Source: Reinekea blandensis MED297 (GTDB lineage: Bacteria > Pseudomonadota > Gammaproteobacteria > Pseudomonadales > Natronospirillaceae). From it: a stretch of DNA of 64,000 nucleotides. The stretch is taken from contig NZ_CH724149.1 of assembly GCF_000153185.1 (NCBI RefSeq), forward strand, positions 814,033 through 878,032, given 5' to 3'. Positions 43,692-52,946 of the stretch are shown piece by piece. Below the pieces are notes generated by a model. The model was not told the origin of the DNA. It did not search any database and saw only the letters and a list, made by a program, of their open reading frames with translations. A program made the position numbers and the translations under genes. The first letter of the stretch is position 1. The number at the start of each line of letters is the position of its first letter.

Positions 43692-46369
43692 CGGTCCATG
43701 GCTTCTGATATGGTGGATTTCAGTTCGTTTTGGAGTCGTTCAACATCGCTTGAGTTCATCAGTGGCAGCCCCTGACGATCGACGAGAAAGAAGACGTCTT
43801 CGACGTGTTCTCCGAGAGTTGAAATTCTGGCATTCAATAACGTTAGTTCCAATCGCCGGAAACAACGTCCGATATCCGCGAGCAAGCCCGGTCGGTCAGA
43901 CGCGACCACCTCAACAACGGTGCGATGGTTCACCATGTCATTACTGACGGTAATCTCAGCCGGAATCTGGAAATGTTTCAGTTGGCGGCTGATCCGACGT
44001 TTGGGGGGCTGAGTGTCATTGGGGTTTTGGATTTCCAACAACAGCTTATGCTGGATTTCAAACAGCCGGTCCGGGTTATCACCAATGGAAGTCCCGTCCT
44101 GTTCCAGCACGATAAACGTATCCAGACTGAAATGTGAGGCTGATGACGTCATAATCCGGGCGTCTTGAATGTCCAGATTCAACGCATCTAACGTGGCCGC
44201 AATGTCGGCAAACAGATGAGCCCGGTCCGGAGCATAGATGAACAGCTGGGTACCGCCGGCGTACTCACGTACGTTGGTTTCTTTGATCAAGACTAAGGGA
44301 ATGTTAATCCCGTGATTGGCAATAGCACGGGTATGCCAGGCAATGTTTTCCGGTGTTTCACGCAAAAAATAATCATCGCCGGGGTTGTCCCATAAGGCCA
44401 GGACATCTTCGCGTTCAAAGCCATCTTCGGTCAGTAACAGCAGCGCCGCTTCTTTGGTCTCGGCAATCCGATCTTCTTTGTTAATCGGGTTTTCCAAGCC
44501 CCGACGCAGGGCTCGTTTGGTTTCGTGGTAAAGCCGCTCCATCAGGGAGGCTCGCCAGCCATTCCAAAGGTTGGGGTTGGTGGCAAAAATATCGGCAACC
44601 GTAAGCACGTACAGGTAATCCAGTCGTTGCTGGTCGCCCACCTGCTGTGCGAAGCGATTAATAACCGCCGGATCAGAAATATCCTGTCTTTGTGCCGTCA
44701 TCGACATCAGTAAATGATGCTGTACCAGCCAGACCACCAGATCCGATTCCCAGTTGGACAGGCGATGCCGTTGGGCAAACCGATGGACCTCAAGCGCGCC
44801 TTCCTGCGAATGGTCTGAGTTTCGGCCCTTGCCGATGTCGTGATACAGGGCAGCGATGTAGGCCAGTTCAATTTTTGGCAGCTTGTGGATGATCTTGGTG
44901 GCGATCGGGAAGCGTTTGGTGTTGCTGCTGTGACGGAAAGAACGCAGATTGCGAATGGTTAACAGCGTGTGGGCATCGACGGTATAGACATGAAACAGGT
45001 CAAACTGCATTTGTCCGACTATTCGTCCGAACTCGGGCAGATACAATCCCAGAATGCCGTACTGGTTCATGCGCAGCAGCCCGTGATAGACACCCTGCGG
45101 GCTGCGTAGCAGTTCCATAAAGAAGGTGATATTGCGCAGATCCTGGCGGAAGGCGCCGTCAATCAGATTGCGGCTGGCAAACAGCAGGCGCATGGTGCTG
45201 GCACGAATGCCTTTAATGCCCTCGGTTTGCGCACAGAGAACAAAGATTTCCAACAGGGCTGAAGGTGTTCGGTTAAAGACATTATCCGCCGTTACTTCAA
45301 TGTACTGATTCCGAATCTGAAAGCGTCCGTTAATCGGCGTGATCTGGTCGTCGATGTGTTCGCTCAGAATGGCTTCATCAAACAGCTGCAGCAGGATGAT
45401 GTTCAGTGTCCGCAGTTTAAAAACCTGTCGGAAGTAGTCCTGCATAAGATGTTCGACGGCGAGCTGGCCTTCGCGGTCGCTGTAACCGAACATTTCGGCC
45501 ACTTCTTCCTGCAGATTAAACAACAGTCGGTCTTCTTCGCGTCCGGTGATCATGTGCAGGGCATAACGGACACGCCAAAGAAAGTCCTGGCCGTGGTTCA
45601 GGTCCTGAAACTCGGCATCGGTCAGAAAGTTGCGCTCAACCAGCTCTCGTAATTCAGTGTCGCCAAAATGGCGTTTTGCGACCCAGCCAATGGTCTGAAT
45701 ATCGCGCAGTGCACCGGGTCCGCCTTTGACATTTGGTTCCAGGTTGTACTCAGTGTCATTGAACTTCTGATAACGATTGGCCTGCTCATTCATTTTGGCC
45801 TTATAGAAGTCCTTGCTGGGCCAGATACGATCCGGACCGACGGCTTCCAGCAACTGCTCTCGCAGGCGGCTTGGACCCACTAAGGTGCGTGTTTCCATCA
45901 GGTTGGTGGTGATGGTGACATCGTCGGCCGCTTCCTGAATGCAGGCATCCAGCGTCCGGACGCTGTGACCGACTTCGAGCTTGATATCCCAGAGCAGTGT
46001 GATGAACGCCTGCAGGGAATCAACATTATCATTGATCGTCGCTTCTTCGGAAAACAGCAGCAACAGGTCAATATCCGAACGCGGTAACAACTCTCCGCGA
46101 CCATAACCGCCGACCGCGATCAGGGCGATATCGTCCTCATGACGCCAGGAGAACTGCTGCCATACCGTTTGTAGGATTTGATCCAGTGCCCAGGCTCGAC
46201 CGAAAACCAGATTGCGAATCGGTTCACCTTGGATAAAACGCTGGTTGAGTTGCTTTTGTAAATCCGCCAGCGTCCGTTTTAAAACCGGTATGGGGCTGCC
46301 CTGTGAAAGCTCGGCTTTCAGGGTGTCCTGATCAACGAGGCCGTGATCGGAATAGTCAGCAAGATCCAA
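43688..46369 (-). CDS. glnD: PII uridylyltransferase / uridylyl-removing enzyme
   Basis: An 893-residue nitrogen sensor that uridylylates PII when glutamine is low and removes UMP when it is high. It shows a nucleotidyltransferase domain with GGYGRGELLPRSDIDLLLL, an HD domain with ALYHDIGKGRNSDHS, and two C-terminal ACT domains (DRAHLFADI and DRPGLLADI). No ATG lies near. I propose TTG 46369, seven bases after AAGGA; another TTG at 46375 is too near to it. The gene lies 54 bases downstream of map. Confidence 0.95.
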   Translation of the reverse strand: MDLADYSDHGLVDQDTLKAELSQGSPIPVLKRTLADLQKQLNQRFIQGEPIRNLVFGRAWALDQILQTVWQQFSWRHEDDIALIAVGGYGRGELLPRSDIDLLLLFSEEATINDNVDSLQAFITLLWDIKLEVGHSVRTLDACIQEAADDVTITTNLMETRTLVGPSRLREQLLEAVGPDRIWPSKDFYKAKMNEQANRYQKFNDTEYNLEPNVKGGPGALRDIQTIGWVAKRHFGDTELRELVERNFLTDAEFQDLNHGQDFLWRVRYALHMITGREEDRLLFNLQEEVAEMFGYSDREGQLAVEHLMQDYFRQVFKLRTLNIILLQLFDEAILSEHIDDQITPINGRFQIRNQYIEVTADNVFNRTPSALLEIFVLCAQTEGIKGIRASTMRLLFASRNLIDGAFRQDLRNITFFMELLRSPQGVYHGLLRMNQYGILGLYLPEFGRIVGQMQFDLFHVYTVDAHTLLTIRNLRSFRHSSNTKRFPIATKIIHKLPKIELAYIAALYHDIGKGRNSDHSQEGALEVHRFAQRHRLSNWESDLVVWLVQHHLLMSMTAQRQDISDPAVINRFAQQVGDQQRLDYLYVLTVADIFATNPNLWNGWRASLMERLYHETKRALRRGLENPINKEDRIAETKEAALLLLTEDGFEREDVLALWDNPGDDYFLRETPENIAWHTRAIANHGINIPLVLIKETNVREYAGGTQLFIYAPDRAHLFADIAATLDALNLDIQDARIMTSSASHFSLDTFIVLEQDGTSIGDNPDRLFEIQHKLLLEIQNPNDTQPPKRRISRQLKHFQIPAEITVSNDMVNHRTVVEVVASDRPGLLADIGRCFRRLELTLLNARISTLGEHVEDVFFLVDRQGLPLMNSSDVERLQNELKSTISEAMDR

Positions 46370-46423
46370 TGTCAAATCCTTAAAAGGTTAAAGCGGGCCT
46401 GAATACGGGTTGTGGACCGATGT

Positions 46424-47200
46424 TCAGAACTGTTCTTCGTCGCGAGCCGTGAGGACTTCCACCCCGTCCGCGGTGACCAGAAGAGTGTGCTCCCATTGTG
46501 CGGACGCTTTACGGTCTTTTGTCACCACCGTCCATTGATCCGGAAGGATTTTACACTGTGGTTTACCCTGATTGATCATGGGTTCAATGGTAAAGGTCAT
46601 TCCTTCTTTCAGGACCATCCCCGTGCCGGGCTTGCCATAGTGCAGAACCTGAGGCTCTTCATGGAACACAGCGCCGATGCCGTGACCGCAGAACTCGCGG
46701 ACGACGGAGTAATGGTTGGCTTCGGCGTGCTGCTGAATGACATGGCCAATGTCGCCTAAGGTCGTTCCGGGTTTGACGAGATCGATCGCTTTGTACAGGC
46801 ATTCCTGAGTGACTTTGCACAACCGGTCCAGATGCGCCGGCACATCACCGACATAATACATTTTGCTGGTGTCACCGTGGTAACCATCTTTAATGACGGT
46901 CACGTCCACATTGACGATGTCGCCTTTTTTCAGGACTTTGTCATCGCTTGGAATGCCGTGACAGATAACCTGGTTTACCGAAGTGCAGATCGACTTCGGA
47001 AACGGCGGGTTGCCATAGTTCAGCGGTGCCGGAATGGCGTCCTGAACGTTGGTAATATAGTCGTGACAGAGGCGGTTCAGTTCGCCGGTAGTGACTCCGG
47101 GCGCAACATGCTCATCGAGCATCTGCAAGACATCGGCGGCCAGTCGTCCAGCGATGCGCATTTTTTCGATTTCTTCGGCACTTTTGATCGTGACTGCCAT
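46424..47200 (-). CDS. map: methionine aminopeptidase, type I
   Basis: A 258-residue enzyme that removes the initiator methionine from nascent proteins. The sequence MAVTIKSAEEIEKMRIAGRLAADVL and later CHGIPSDD, DVTVIKDGYHGDTS, EFCGHGIG, FTIEPM hold the five metal ligands of the pita-bread fold. ATG 47200 has only a weak TGGA upstream. It is divergent from rpsB, the usual arrangement. Confidence 0.96.
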   Translation of the reverse strand: MAVTIKSAEEIEKMRIAGRLAADVLQMLDEHVAPGVTTGELNRLCHDYITNVQDAIPAPLNYGNPPFPKSICTSVNQVICHGIPSDDKVLKKGDIVNVDVTVIKDGYHGDTSKMYYVGDVPAHLDRLCKVTQECLYKAIDLVKPGTTLGDIGHVIQQHAEANHYSVVREFCGHGIGAVFHEEPQVLHYGKPGTGMVLKEGMTFTIEPMINQGKPQCKILPDQWTVVTKDRKASAQWEHTLLVTADGVEVLTARDEEQF

Positions 47201-47370
47201 AGAGATTCCATAAGGTGGGTAAAATTTGATTGCCGATTCTAGCGATTTTAAGGGCTTCTTGCAGCTTTTAGATCGCTCATTGCGAACGATTCCTGTTATT
47301 ACTGGCGATGGGTTGCCCATCACGCCCGGCAAACGAGTGAGCCGCGTAGCCGGAGTTTCTGGTTTTGACC
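47201..47370. other. divergent gap between map and rpsB
   Basis: No gene seen. It should hold the map promoter on the minus strand, for which I found no clear pair of boxes. The rpsB promoter follows at 47371. Confidence 0.5.
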
Positions 47371-47399
47371 TTGTTATAGGTTCTGTAATTTGGTATAAA
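47371..47399 (+). promoter_or_regulatory. rpsB promoter
   Basis: TTGTTA (47371-47376), a 17-base spacer and TATAAA (47394-47399) preceded by TGG. The bases right after, GCGCGCCGCC, are a GC-rich discriminator, a known feature of promoters shut down by ppGpp. Start of RNA is expected near 47406. Confidence 0.75.
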
Positions 47400-47405
47400 G
47401 CGCGC

Positions 47406-47522
47406 CGCCCAGAGTACTGGGCATTAACTTAACTTCTCACATGCTTCGACACATGGTTCTGGGTGCCCGAAAGGGGTTGGATCATGGGAAGTGTGGAGGC
47501 CTAACCCGAATACGAGGAAATT
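47406..47522 (+). ncRNA. rpsB leader, candidate S2 autoregulatory site
   Basis: A leader of about 117 bases. GGGTGCCC-GAAA-GGGGTTGG can fold and GGGTTGG can instead pair with CCTAACCC at 47501-47508, giving alternative structures. In E. coli ribosomal protein S2 binds such a leader and represses rpsB-tsf. The identification rests on position and these pairings. Confidence 0.55.
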
Positions 47523-48263
47523 ATGGCTACTGTATCAATGCGTGACCTGCTCAAAGCAGGTGTTCACTTCGGTCACCAGACCCGTTACTGGAATCCGAAA
47601 ATGTCTCAGTACATCTTCGGTGCCCGCAATAAAATTCATATCATCAACCTGGAACACACCGTTCCTGCGTTGAACGATGCTTTGTCTTTTGTTGGCAGCC
47701 TGGCTGCGAAAAAGAACAAAATCCTGTTTGTTGGTACTAAGCGTTCTGCCAGCAACATCATTCGTGAAGAAGCGACTCGTGCCGGCATGCCATATGTTGC
47801 GCACCGTTGGCTGGGCGGCATGCTGACGAACTACAAGACGATTCGTCAGTCAATCAAGCGTCTGCGTGAGCTTCAGACTCAGCAGGACGATGGTACTTTT
47901 GAACAGCTGACCAAGAAAGAGCGTCTGATGAACACTCGTGAGATCGCCAAGCTGGAAAAATCCATTGGTGGTATCAAAGACATGGGTGGCCTGCCAGATG
48001 CGTTGTTCGTGATCGACGTAGACCATGAGCGTATTGCTATTCAGGAAGCCAATAAGCTGGGTATCCCGGTTATCGGTGTGGTTGACACCAACTCTAACCC
48101 AGATGGTATCGATTACGTAATCCCTGGCAACGATGATGCGATCCGTGCCATTGAGATTTATGCTCAAGCGATGGCTGATGCGGTTCTGGAAGCGAAAACA
48201 GCTGAAGTAGATGAGTTCGTCGAAGTCGCCGAAGGCGAGGCGAAAGAAGCAGCAGCTGAGTAA
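47523..48263 (+). CDS. rpsB: 30S ribosomal protein S2
   Basis: A 246-residue protein of the small subunit, needed for S1 binding. It begins [27 protein letters not shown], and carries [13 protein letters not shown] and [23 protein letters not shown], all S2 hallmarks; the acidic tail is normal. GAGGAAATT precedes ATG 47523. Codon use shifts visibly to the set of highly expressed genes. Confidence 0.98.
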   Translation: MATVSMRDLLKAGVHFGHQTRYWNPKMSQYIFGARNKIHIINLEHTVPALNDALSFVGSLAAKKNKILFVGTKRSASNIIREEATRAGMPYVAHRWLGGMLTNYKTIRQSIKRLRELQTQQDDGTFEQLTKKERLMNTREIAKLEKSIGGIKDMGGLPDALFVIDVDHERIAIQEANKLGIPVIGVVDTNSNPDGIDYVIPGNDDAIRAIEIYAQAMADAVLEAKTAEVDEFVEVAEGEAKEAAAE

Positions 48264-48283
48264 GCAATCCGGTTCGAATCTTC

Positions 48284-48305
48284 AGGGGCCATGAGCCCCT
48301 TTTGT
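48284..48305 (+). terminator. attenuator between rpsB and tsf
   Basis: AGGGGC and GCCCCT form a 6-bp stem around CATGA, followed by TTTTG. A short, incomplete terminator at this position permits partial read-through to tsf. Confidence 0.6.
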
Positions 48306-48365
48306 CATTTGAGTGTGCTGTAACACGTTGAAATTATGTAACTAACTAATTTGAGGACGAAAGTC

Positions 48366-49232
48366 ATGGCAATTACTGCAAGCCTGGTTAAGGAACTGCG
48401 CGAGCGCACTGGTCTGGGCATGATGGAGTGCAAAAAGGCGCTGGTAGAGACCGATGGTGACATCGAGGCGGCGATCGATAATCTGCGTAAAGCATCTGGT
48501 CTGAAGGCCGCTAAGAAAGCGGGCCGTACAGCAGCTGAAGGCGTCATTGTAACCCGTAATACAGACGATAACTCTCTGGTGATGATGCTCGAAATCAACA
48601 GTGAGACTGACTTTGTTGCACGTGATGAAAACTTCCTGAACTTTGCTAACAAAGTGGCCGATGTCGCGTTTGAAAAGAAAGAAGCTGACGTTGCTAAGCT
48701 GATGTCTGAAGGTCTGGAAGCTGAGCGTGAAGCGCTGGTTCAGAAAATCGGTGAGAACATTTCTGTACGCCGAATTGTGTTTGTGGGTGGTGAAGGCAGT
48801 GTTGCCGCCGCTTATGTGCACGGTGGTCGTATTGCCTCTGCGGTTGAGCTGAAAGGTGGTACTGCTGAGCTGGCGAAAGATATCGCAATGCATGTTGCGG
48901 CGATTAACCCTCAGTACGTAAGCCCGGAAGCGATTCCTGCGGATGTATTGGAGCGTGAAAAAGAAGTTGTTCGCGCCCAGTCTGAAGGTTCTGGCAAGCC
49001 GGCTGAAATCATCGAGAAAATGATGGTTGGTCGAATCAATAAGTTCAAAGCTGAGATTTCTTTGACTGAGCAGCCTTTCGTTAAAGACCCTGACGTAAAA
49101 GTTGGTGTTCTGGCGAAAAACGGTGGTGCTGAAGTGGTTGGTTTTACCCGTTATGAAGTGGGTGAAGGCATCGAGAAAGAAGAAGTCGACTTCGCAGAAG
49201 AAGTTGCAGCAGCGGCCAAAGGCAACGCCTGA
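48366..49232 (+). CDS. tsf: elongation factor Ts
   Basis: A 288-residue guanine-nucleotide exchange factor for EF-Tu. It begins [26 protein letters not shown] and holds the TDFVARDE motif that contacts EF-Tu. GAGGACG precedes ATG 48366; the frame extends five codons upstream but without signal. Next should be pyrH; instead a strong terminator follows. Confidence 0.98.
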   Translation: MAITASLVKELRERTGLGMMECKKALVETDGDIEAAIDNLRKASGLKAAKKAGRTAAEGVIVTRNTDDNSLVMMLEINSETDFVARDENFLNFANKVADVAFEKKEADVAKLMSEGLEAEREALVQKIGENISVRRIVFVGGEGSVAAAYVHGGRIASAVELKGGTAELAKDIAMHVAAINPQYVSPEAIPADVLEREKEVVRAQSEGSGKPAEIIEKMMVGRINKFKAEISLTEQPFVKDPDVKVGVLAKNGGAEVVGFTRYEVGEGIEKEEVDFAEEVAAAAKGNA

Positions 49233-49250
49233 TACCGTTGATTGGTTAAG

Positions 49251-49274
49251 AAAGCGCCGTCAGGCGCTTTTTTT
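49251..49274 (+). terminator. strong terminator after tsf
   Basis: AAAGCGCC and GGCGCTTT form an 8-bp stem with loop GTCA, followed by TTTT. It separates rpsB-tsf from frr. Confidence 0.9.
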
Positions 49275-49539
49275 ATGTCTGGCGTTTGCGTGCCTGGTGT
49301 TGTGTCGTTGAATTTTCAGGTTGCAGGACTTGGTCTTTCCTGGGAAGGGTTCGTGGCTTTCCTGAACCGCTAAGGCAATGATTTTCCTCAAAAACCCTGT
49401 CTAAAAGCGCAGAAAACTCAGACATGGGTGTGTATAATGCTCGCCAAATTTTAAAATCTCCGGCGACTGGTAGGTCGTCGGGTCGCCTGAAACCGGTGTT
49501 CCAGGCCTCTGATAGGCCACTGCAGCGAAGGAATAGACA
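49275..49539 (+). promoter_or_regulatory. tsf-frr gap holding the frr promoter; pyrH absent
   Basis: A perfect -10 TATAAT lies at 49433-49438 with TG just before it; the -35 is weak. The RNA would start near 49445 with a 95-base leader that contains hairpins GGCGAC / GTCGCC and GGCCT / AGGCC. No coding frame or remnant of pyrH is seen in the 307 bases between tsf and frr. Confidence 0.65.
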
Positions 49540-50097
49540 ATGATTGACGAAATCAAACAGGAAACAGAGACGCATAACCGCAAAGCGATTGCGGCGTTGG
49601 ATGACGCTTTCAATAAAATCCGGACCGGACGGGCTAACCCGGCCATTCTGGATAAGATCTCAGTGGATTATTACGGCACTGATACGCCGATCAAGCAAGT
49701 CGCGAACATCATCGTCGAAGACGGCCGGACGCTTTCAATTGTGCCATGGGAAAAGAACATGGTTCCCGAAGTCGAAAAGGCCATCATGAAAAGCGACCTC
49801 GGTCTGAACCCTGCCACGGCCGGGTCTAACATCCGTATTGTGATGCCGATGTTAACCGAAGAAACCCGCAAAGAGTTCATCAAAGTGGCGCGTGGTGAGG
49901 CAGAGAAAGCCCGGGTTTCCATTCGTAACGGTCGTCGTGATGCTAACTCGGCGGTGAAAGAGCTGGTTAAAGAAAAAGAGCTGTCTGAAGACGAAGGTAA
50001 GCGCGCTGAAGAAGACATCCAGAAGCTGACCGATGCCGCCATTGCTCAGGTCGATAAGCATCTGACCGAAAAAGAAGCGGACCTGATGAAAGTCTGA
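49540..50097 (+). CDS. frr: ribosome recycling factor
   Basis: A 185-residue tRNA-mimic that splits post-termination ribosomes together with EF-G. FNKIRTGRANPAILDKI and the C-terminal LTDAAIAQVDKHLTEKEADLM are typical. AAGGAATAGACA precedes ATG 49540. It has its own promoter and a strong terminator behind it, so it may be mostly a single-gene unit. Confidence 0.97.
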   Translation: MIDEIKQETETHNRKAIAALDDAFNKIRTGRANPAILDKISVDYYGTDTPIKQVANIIVEDGRTLSIVPWEKNMVPEVEKAIMKSDLGLNPATAGSNIRIVMPMLTEETRKEFIKVARGEAEKARVSIRNGRRDANSAVKELVKEKELSEDEGKRAEEDIQKLTDAAIAQVDKHLTEKEADLMKV

Positions 50098-50110
50098 AGC
50101 AAACGCAGAC

Positions 50111-50147
50111 AAAAAAGGCTGCACAGGTGCCTGTGCTGCCTTTTTTT
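50111..50147 (+). terminator. rho-independent terminator after frr
   Basis: AAAAAAGGC-T-GCACAGG pairs with CCTGTGC-T-GCCTTTTTT (one T-T mismatch) around TG, ending in seven T. With the A-run on the other side it could work both ways. Confidence 0.88.
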
Positions 50148-50193
50148 GTATTTACAGAACGCACTGACTCATGGATGAAGACAAGAGCCTGAT

Positions 50194-50937
50194 ATGACTG
50201 ACATTGACACACAATTAGCCGTTCCTAGGCACTTGGCCATCATTATGGATGGCAATAATCGCTGGGCCAAAAAGCGGCTGCTGGGCGGGATCGCCGGACA
50301 TAAAGCGGCTGTCAGCACGGTTCGTATGGTGGTTGAAGAGTCGGCTCGAGCGGGTGTTGAAGTCTTGACGCTGTATGCGTTCAGCTCGGAAAACTGGCGC
50401 CGGCCTCAGGATGAGGTCAACGCGCTGATGGACCTGTTTTTGATGGCGTTGAATCGCGAAGTGAAAAAGCTGGTACGCAATAACCTTCGTCTGGTCGTTA
50501 TTGGTGATAAATCCGGGTTTTCGCCATCTATACAAAAAGCCATCGCGAAAGCTGAAGCCGATACGGCGTCGAATACCGGCATGGTGTTGGCCATTGCCGC
50601 TAACTATGGTGGTCATTGGGACATTGCTCAGGCGGTGCGTAAGCTTGCTCACCGTGTCGAAGCCGGTGAGTTGAAGGCTGAAGATATTGATGAGAATGCC
50701 ATCTCAAACGAGGTGATGCTGGCGGGGTTGCCAGTGCCGGACCTGTGTATCCGCACAGCGGGCGAACAACGAATTTCCAATTTTCTGCTCTGGCAAATGG
50801 CCTATACAGAATTTTACTTTACCCCAGAGTTCTGGCCGGATTTTAATCGTGAGTCATTGTACGAAGCCTTTGCTTCGTACTCGTCACGAGTTCGAAGATT
50901 CGGCCGAACCGATGAACAATTAGAACAAGAGAACTGA
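50194..50937 (+). CDS. uppS: undecaprenyl diphosphate synthase
   Basis: A 247-residue cis-prenyltransferase that builds the C55 lipid carrier for peptidoglycan and O-antigen. D19 in IIMDGNNRWAKKR is the catalytic aspartate; YAFSSENWRRP and RTAGEQRISNFLLWQ complete the family motifs. It precedes cdsA and dxr, the Pseudomonas-type order. The Shine-Dalgarno is weak (AAGAG). Confidence 0.97.
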   Translation: MTDIDTQLAVPRHLAIIMDGNNRWAKKRLLGGIAGHKAAVSTVRMVVEESARAGVEVLTLYAFSSENWRRPQDEVNALMDLFLMALNREVKKLVRNNLRLVVIGDKSGFSPSIQKAIAKAEADTASNTGMVLAIAANYGGHWDIAQAVRKLAHRVEAGELKAEDIDENAISNEVMLAGLPVPDLCIRTAGEQRISNFLLWQMAYTEFYFTPEFWPDFNRESLYEAFASYSSRVRRFGRTDEQLEQEN

Positions 50938-50941
50938 GTTA

Positions 50942-51769
50942 ATGCTGTTACAGCGCATCATCACTGCACTGGTGCTGGCCCCTTTGATGTTGGCCGGCAT
51001 CTATTTGCTGCCCGATCTTTATTTTCGCGGATTTATCGGAATCATTGTCTTATTGGGTGTCTGGGAATGGGCAAACATGTCAGGCCTGACCGGGAGCGCA
51101 CAAAAACTTGCGATCCTGGCGCTGACGGCGGTTCTGTTGCTGATCCCTCATCTGTTCATTCCTGTTGCTGATACCCTTTGGATTGTGGCCGTTTTAGCGG
51201 CATTGCTCTGGTGGTTGGTGGCGATTGTTGTCGTGTTCCGTTTTCCTGATGGTGCCGCCTGGCTGGGCTCGCGTTCTCTGCGTTTATTGGTCGCCATTCC
51301 GGTGCTGGGCGGTTTCTGGATGGGACTGGTCTGGCTGAAAAATCAACCCGATTCGTTACTCTTGTTGACCTGGCTGATGTTGCTCGTCTGGGGCGCCGAC
51401 ATTGGGGCCTACTTTGCGGGGCGCCTTTTGGGACGGCGTAAGCTCGCTCCGAAAGTCAGCCCCGGAAAAACATGGGCCGGCGTCTATGGGGGCATGCTGA
51501 CATCCATTCTGGTTTCCGTCGTGATTGCGCATTTCTACCTGCAGGATCACAGCGTCCGCGGCTGGACCTGGTTATTGCTTTTGTCGGCGGCCATCGTTGC
51601 TTTATCGGTGATTGGCGATCTGTTCGAGTCTTTAATGAAGCGAAACCGGGGGATTAAAGACAGCAGTGCGCTTTTGCCGGGACATGGTGGGGTGTTGGAT
51701 CGCATTGATAGCCTGTGTGCGGCGACACCTCTGTTTGTCTTGCTTTGGTTTGTGTTGTCGGTTGTTTGA
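50942..51769 (+). CDS. cdsA: phosphatidate cytidylyltransferase
   Basis: A 275-residue inner-membrane enzyme with about seven to eight spans that forms CDP-diacylglycerol, the precursor of all membrane phospholipids. The CDS signature appears as [18 protein letters not shown], then LDRIDSL near the C-terminus. It begins four bases after uppS and shares a base with dxr (TGATG). Confidence 0.96.
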   Translation: MLLQRIITALVLAPLMLAGIYLLPDLYFRGFIGIIVLLGVWEWANMSGLTGSAQKLAILALTAVLLLIPHLFIPVADTLWIVAVLAALLWWLVAIVVVFRFPDGAAWLGSRSLRLLVAIPVLGGFWMGLVWLKNQPDSLLLLTWLMLLVWGADIGAYFAGRLLGRRKLAPKVSPGKTWAGVYGGMLTSILVSVVIAHFYLQDHSVRGWTWLLLLSAAIVALSVIGDLFESLMKRNRGIKDSSALLPGHGGVLDRIDSLCAATPLFVLLWFVLSVV

Positions 51770-52944
51770 TGGCTACGTCGGTGCAGAACATTACGATTCT
51801 CGGTGCGACGGGATCAATCGGTCAGAACACGCTGGATGTCATTCATCGGCATCCGGAACGCTATCGGGTTCATGCCCTGAGTGGTCATTCTAATATGACG
51901 CAACTGGCCCGGGACGTTGATCGTTTTGCGCCGGATGTCGTTATTGTGCCAACCGCAGAGCGCCGCAAAGAATTACTGGACCGTTTGAGTCGTCCTGCTC
52001 CAGAGATCCGAACTGGCGAGCAGGCTCTGGTCGATGTCGCCGGTTCATCTGACGCCGATGCGGTCATGGCCGCCATTGTGGGCGCTGCCGGACTGGAGTC
52101 CTCGATTGCGGCGGCACGGGCCGGCCGCAAGTTGCTGTTGGCCAACAAAGAGAGTCTTGTGGTGGCGGGGCGTCTGTTGATGGAGGCTGTTCAGGCTGGC
52201 GGCGCCACCTTACTGCCCATTGATAGTGAACATAATGCGATTTTCCAATGTTTACCGGAAGGTCGAGTACAATCGGGTGTTGAGTCCGTTTTGTTAACAG
52301 CCTCCGGCGGACCGTTTCGGGACGCGAGCATGGAGCAGCTGATCCATGTGACACCCGATCAGGCCGTGGCGCATCCGAACTGGTCAATGGGTCGGAAAAT
52401 CTCAGTTGATTCAGCGACGTTGATGAACAAGGGTCTGGAGCTGATTGAAGCGTGCTGGCTGTTTGGTCTGCAGCCTTCCGATATTGAGGTTGTCATTCAT
52501 CCGCAGAGTGTTATTCATTCCATGGTTCGATACGTGGACGGCTCCGTCATTGCGCAGATGGGTGCTCCGGATATGCGTACGCCGATTGCCTACGGATTGG
52601 CCTATCCGGAGCGAATCGCCAGTGGTTCTGACCGTCTGGCTTTCAATGAGTTGCTGTCGTTGAACTTTGATCAGCCTGATCGAGAACGTTTTCCCTGCTT
52701 GCGCCTGGCTGAAGAAGCCTTTGACGCCGGCGGCACCGCACCGGCCATTCTGAATGCAGCAAATGAAGAAACGGTTGCGGCGTTTCTGGAAGGATACATT
52801 GGTTTTACGGATATCGGACGCATCAATGAAGCGGTTTTATGCGAAACTGAGCACCAACAGGTGCACTCGGTCGAGCAGCTGAGAGCCGTCGATCAAATGG
52901 CCAGAGAGTGCTGTCGTTCTCTGGTTGCCAAGTTCGGAGTCTGA
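51769..52944 (+). CDS. dxr: 1-deoxy-D-xylulose 5-phosphate reductoisomerase
   Basis: A 391-residue enzyme of the MEP pathway that makes 2-C-methylerythritol 4-phosphate with NADPH. The N-terminal [17 protein letters not shown] is the dinucleotide site; [13 protein letters not shown] and [12 protein letters not shown] are the metal and substrate segments. ATG 51769 overlaps the cdsA stop by one base. Its product feeds the UppS isoprenoid chain. Confidence 0.97.
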   Translation: MATSVQNITILGATGSIGQNTLDVIHRHPERYRVHALSGHSNMTQLARDVDRFAPDVVIVPTAERRKELLDRLSRPAPEIRTGEQALVDVAGSSDADAVMAAIVGAAGLESSIAAARAGRKLLLANKESLVVAGRLLMEAVQAGGATLLPIDSEHNAIFQCLPEGRVQSGVESVLLTASGGPFRDASMEQLIHVTPDQAVAHPNWSMGRKISVDSATLMNKGLELIEACWLFGLQPSDIEVVIHPQSVIHSMVRYVDGSVIAQMGAPDMRTPIAYGLAYPERIASGSDRLAFNELLSLNFDQPDRERFPCLRLAEEAFDAGGTAPAILNAANEETVAAFLEGYIGFTDIGRINEAVLCETEHQQVHSVEQLRAVDQMARECCRSLVAKFGV

Positions 52945-52946
52945 TT

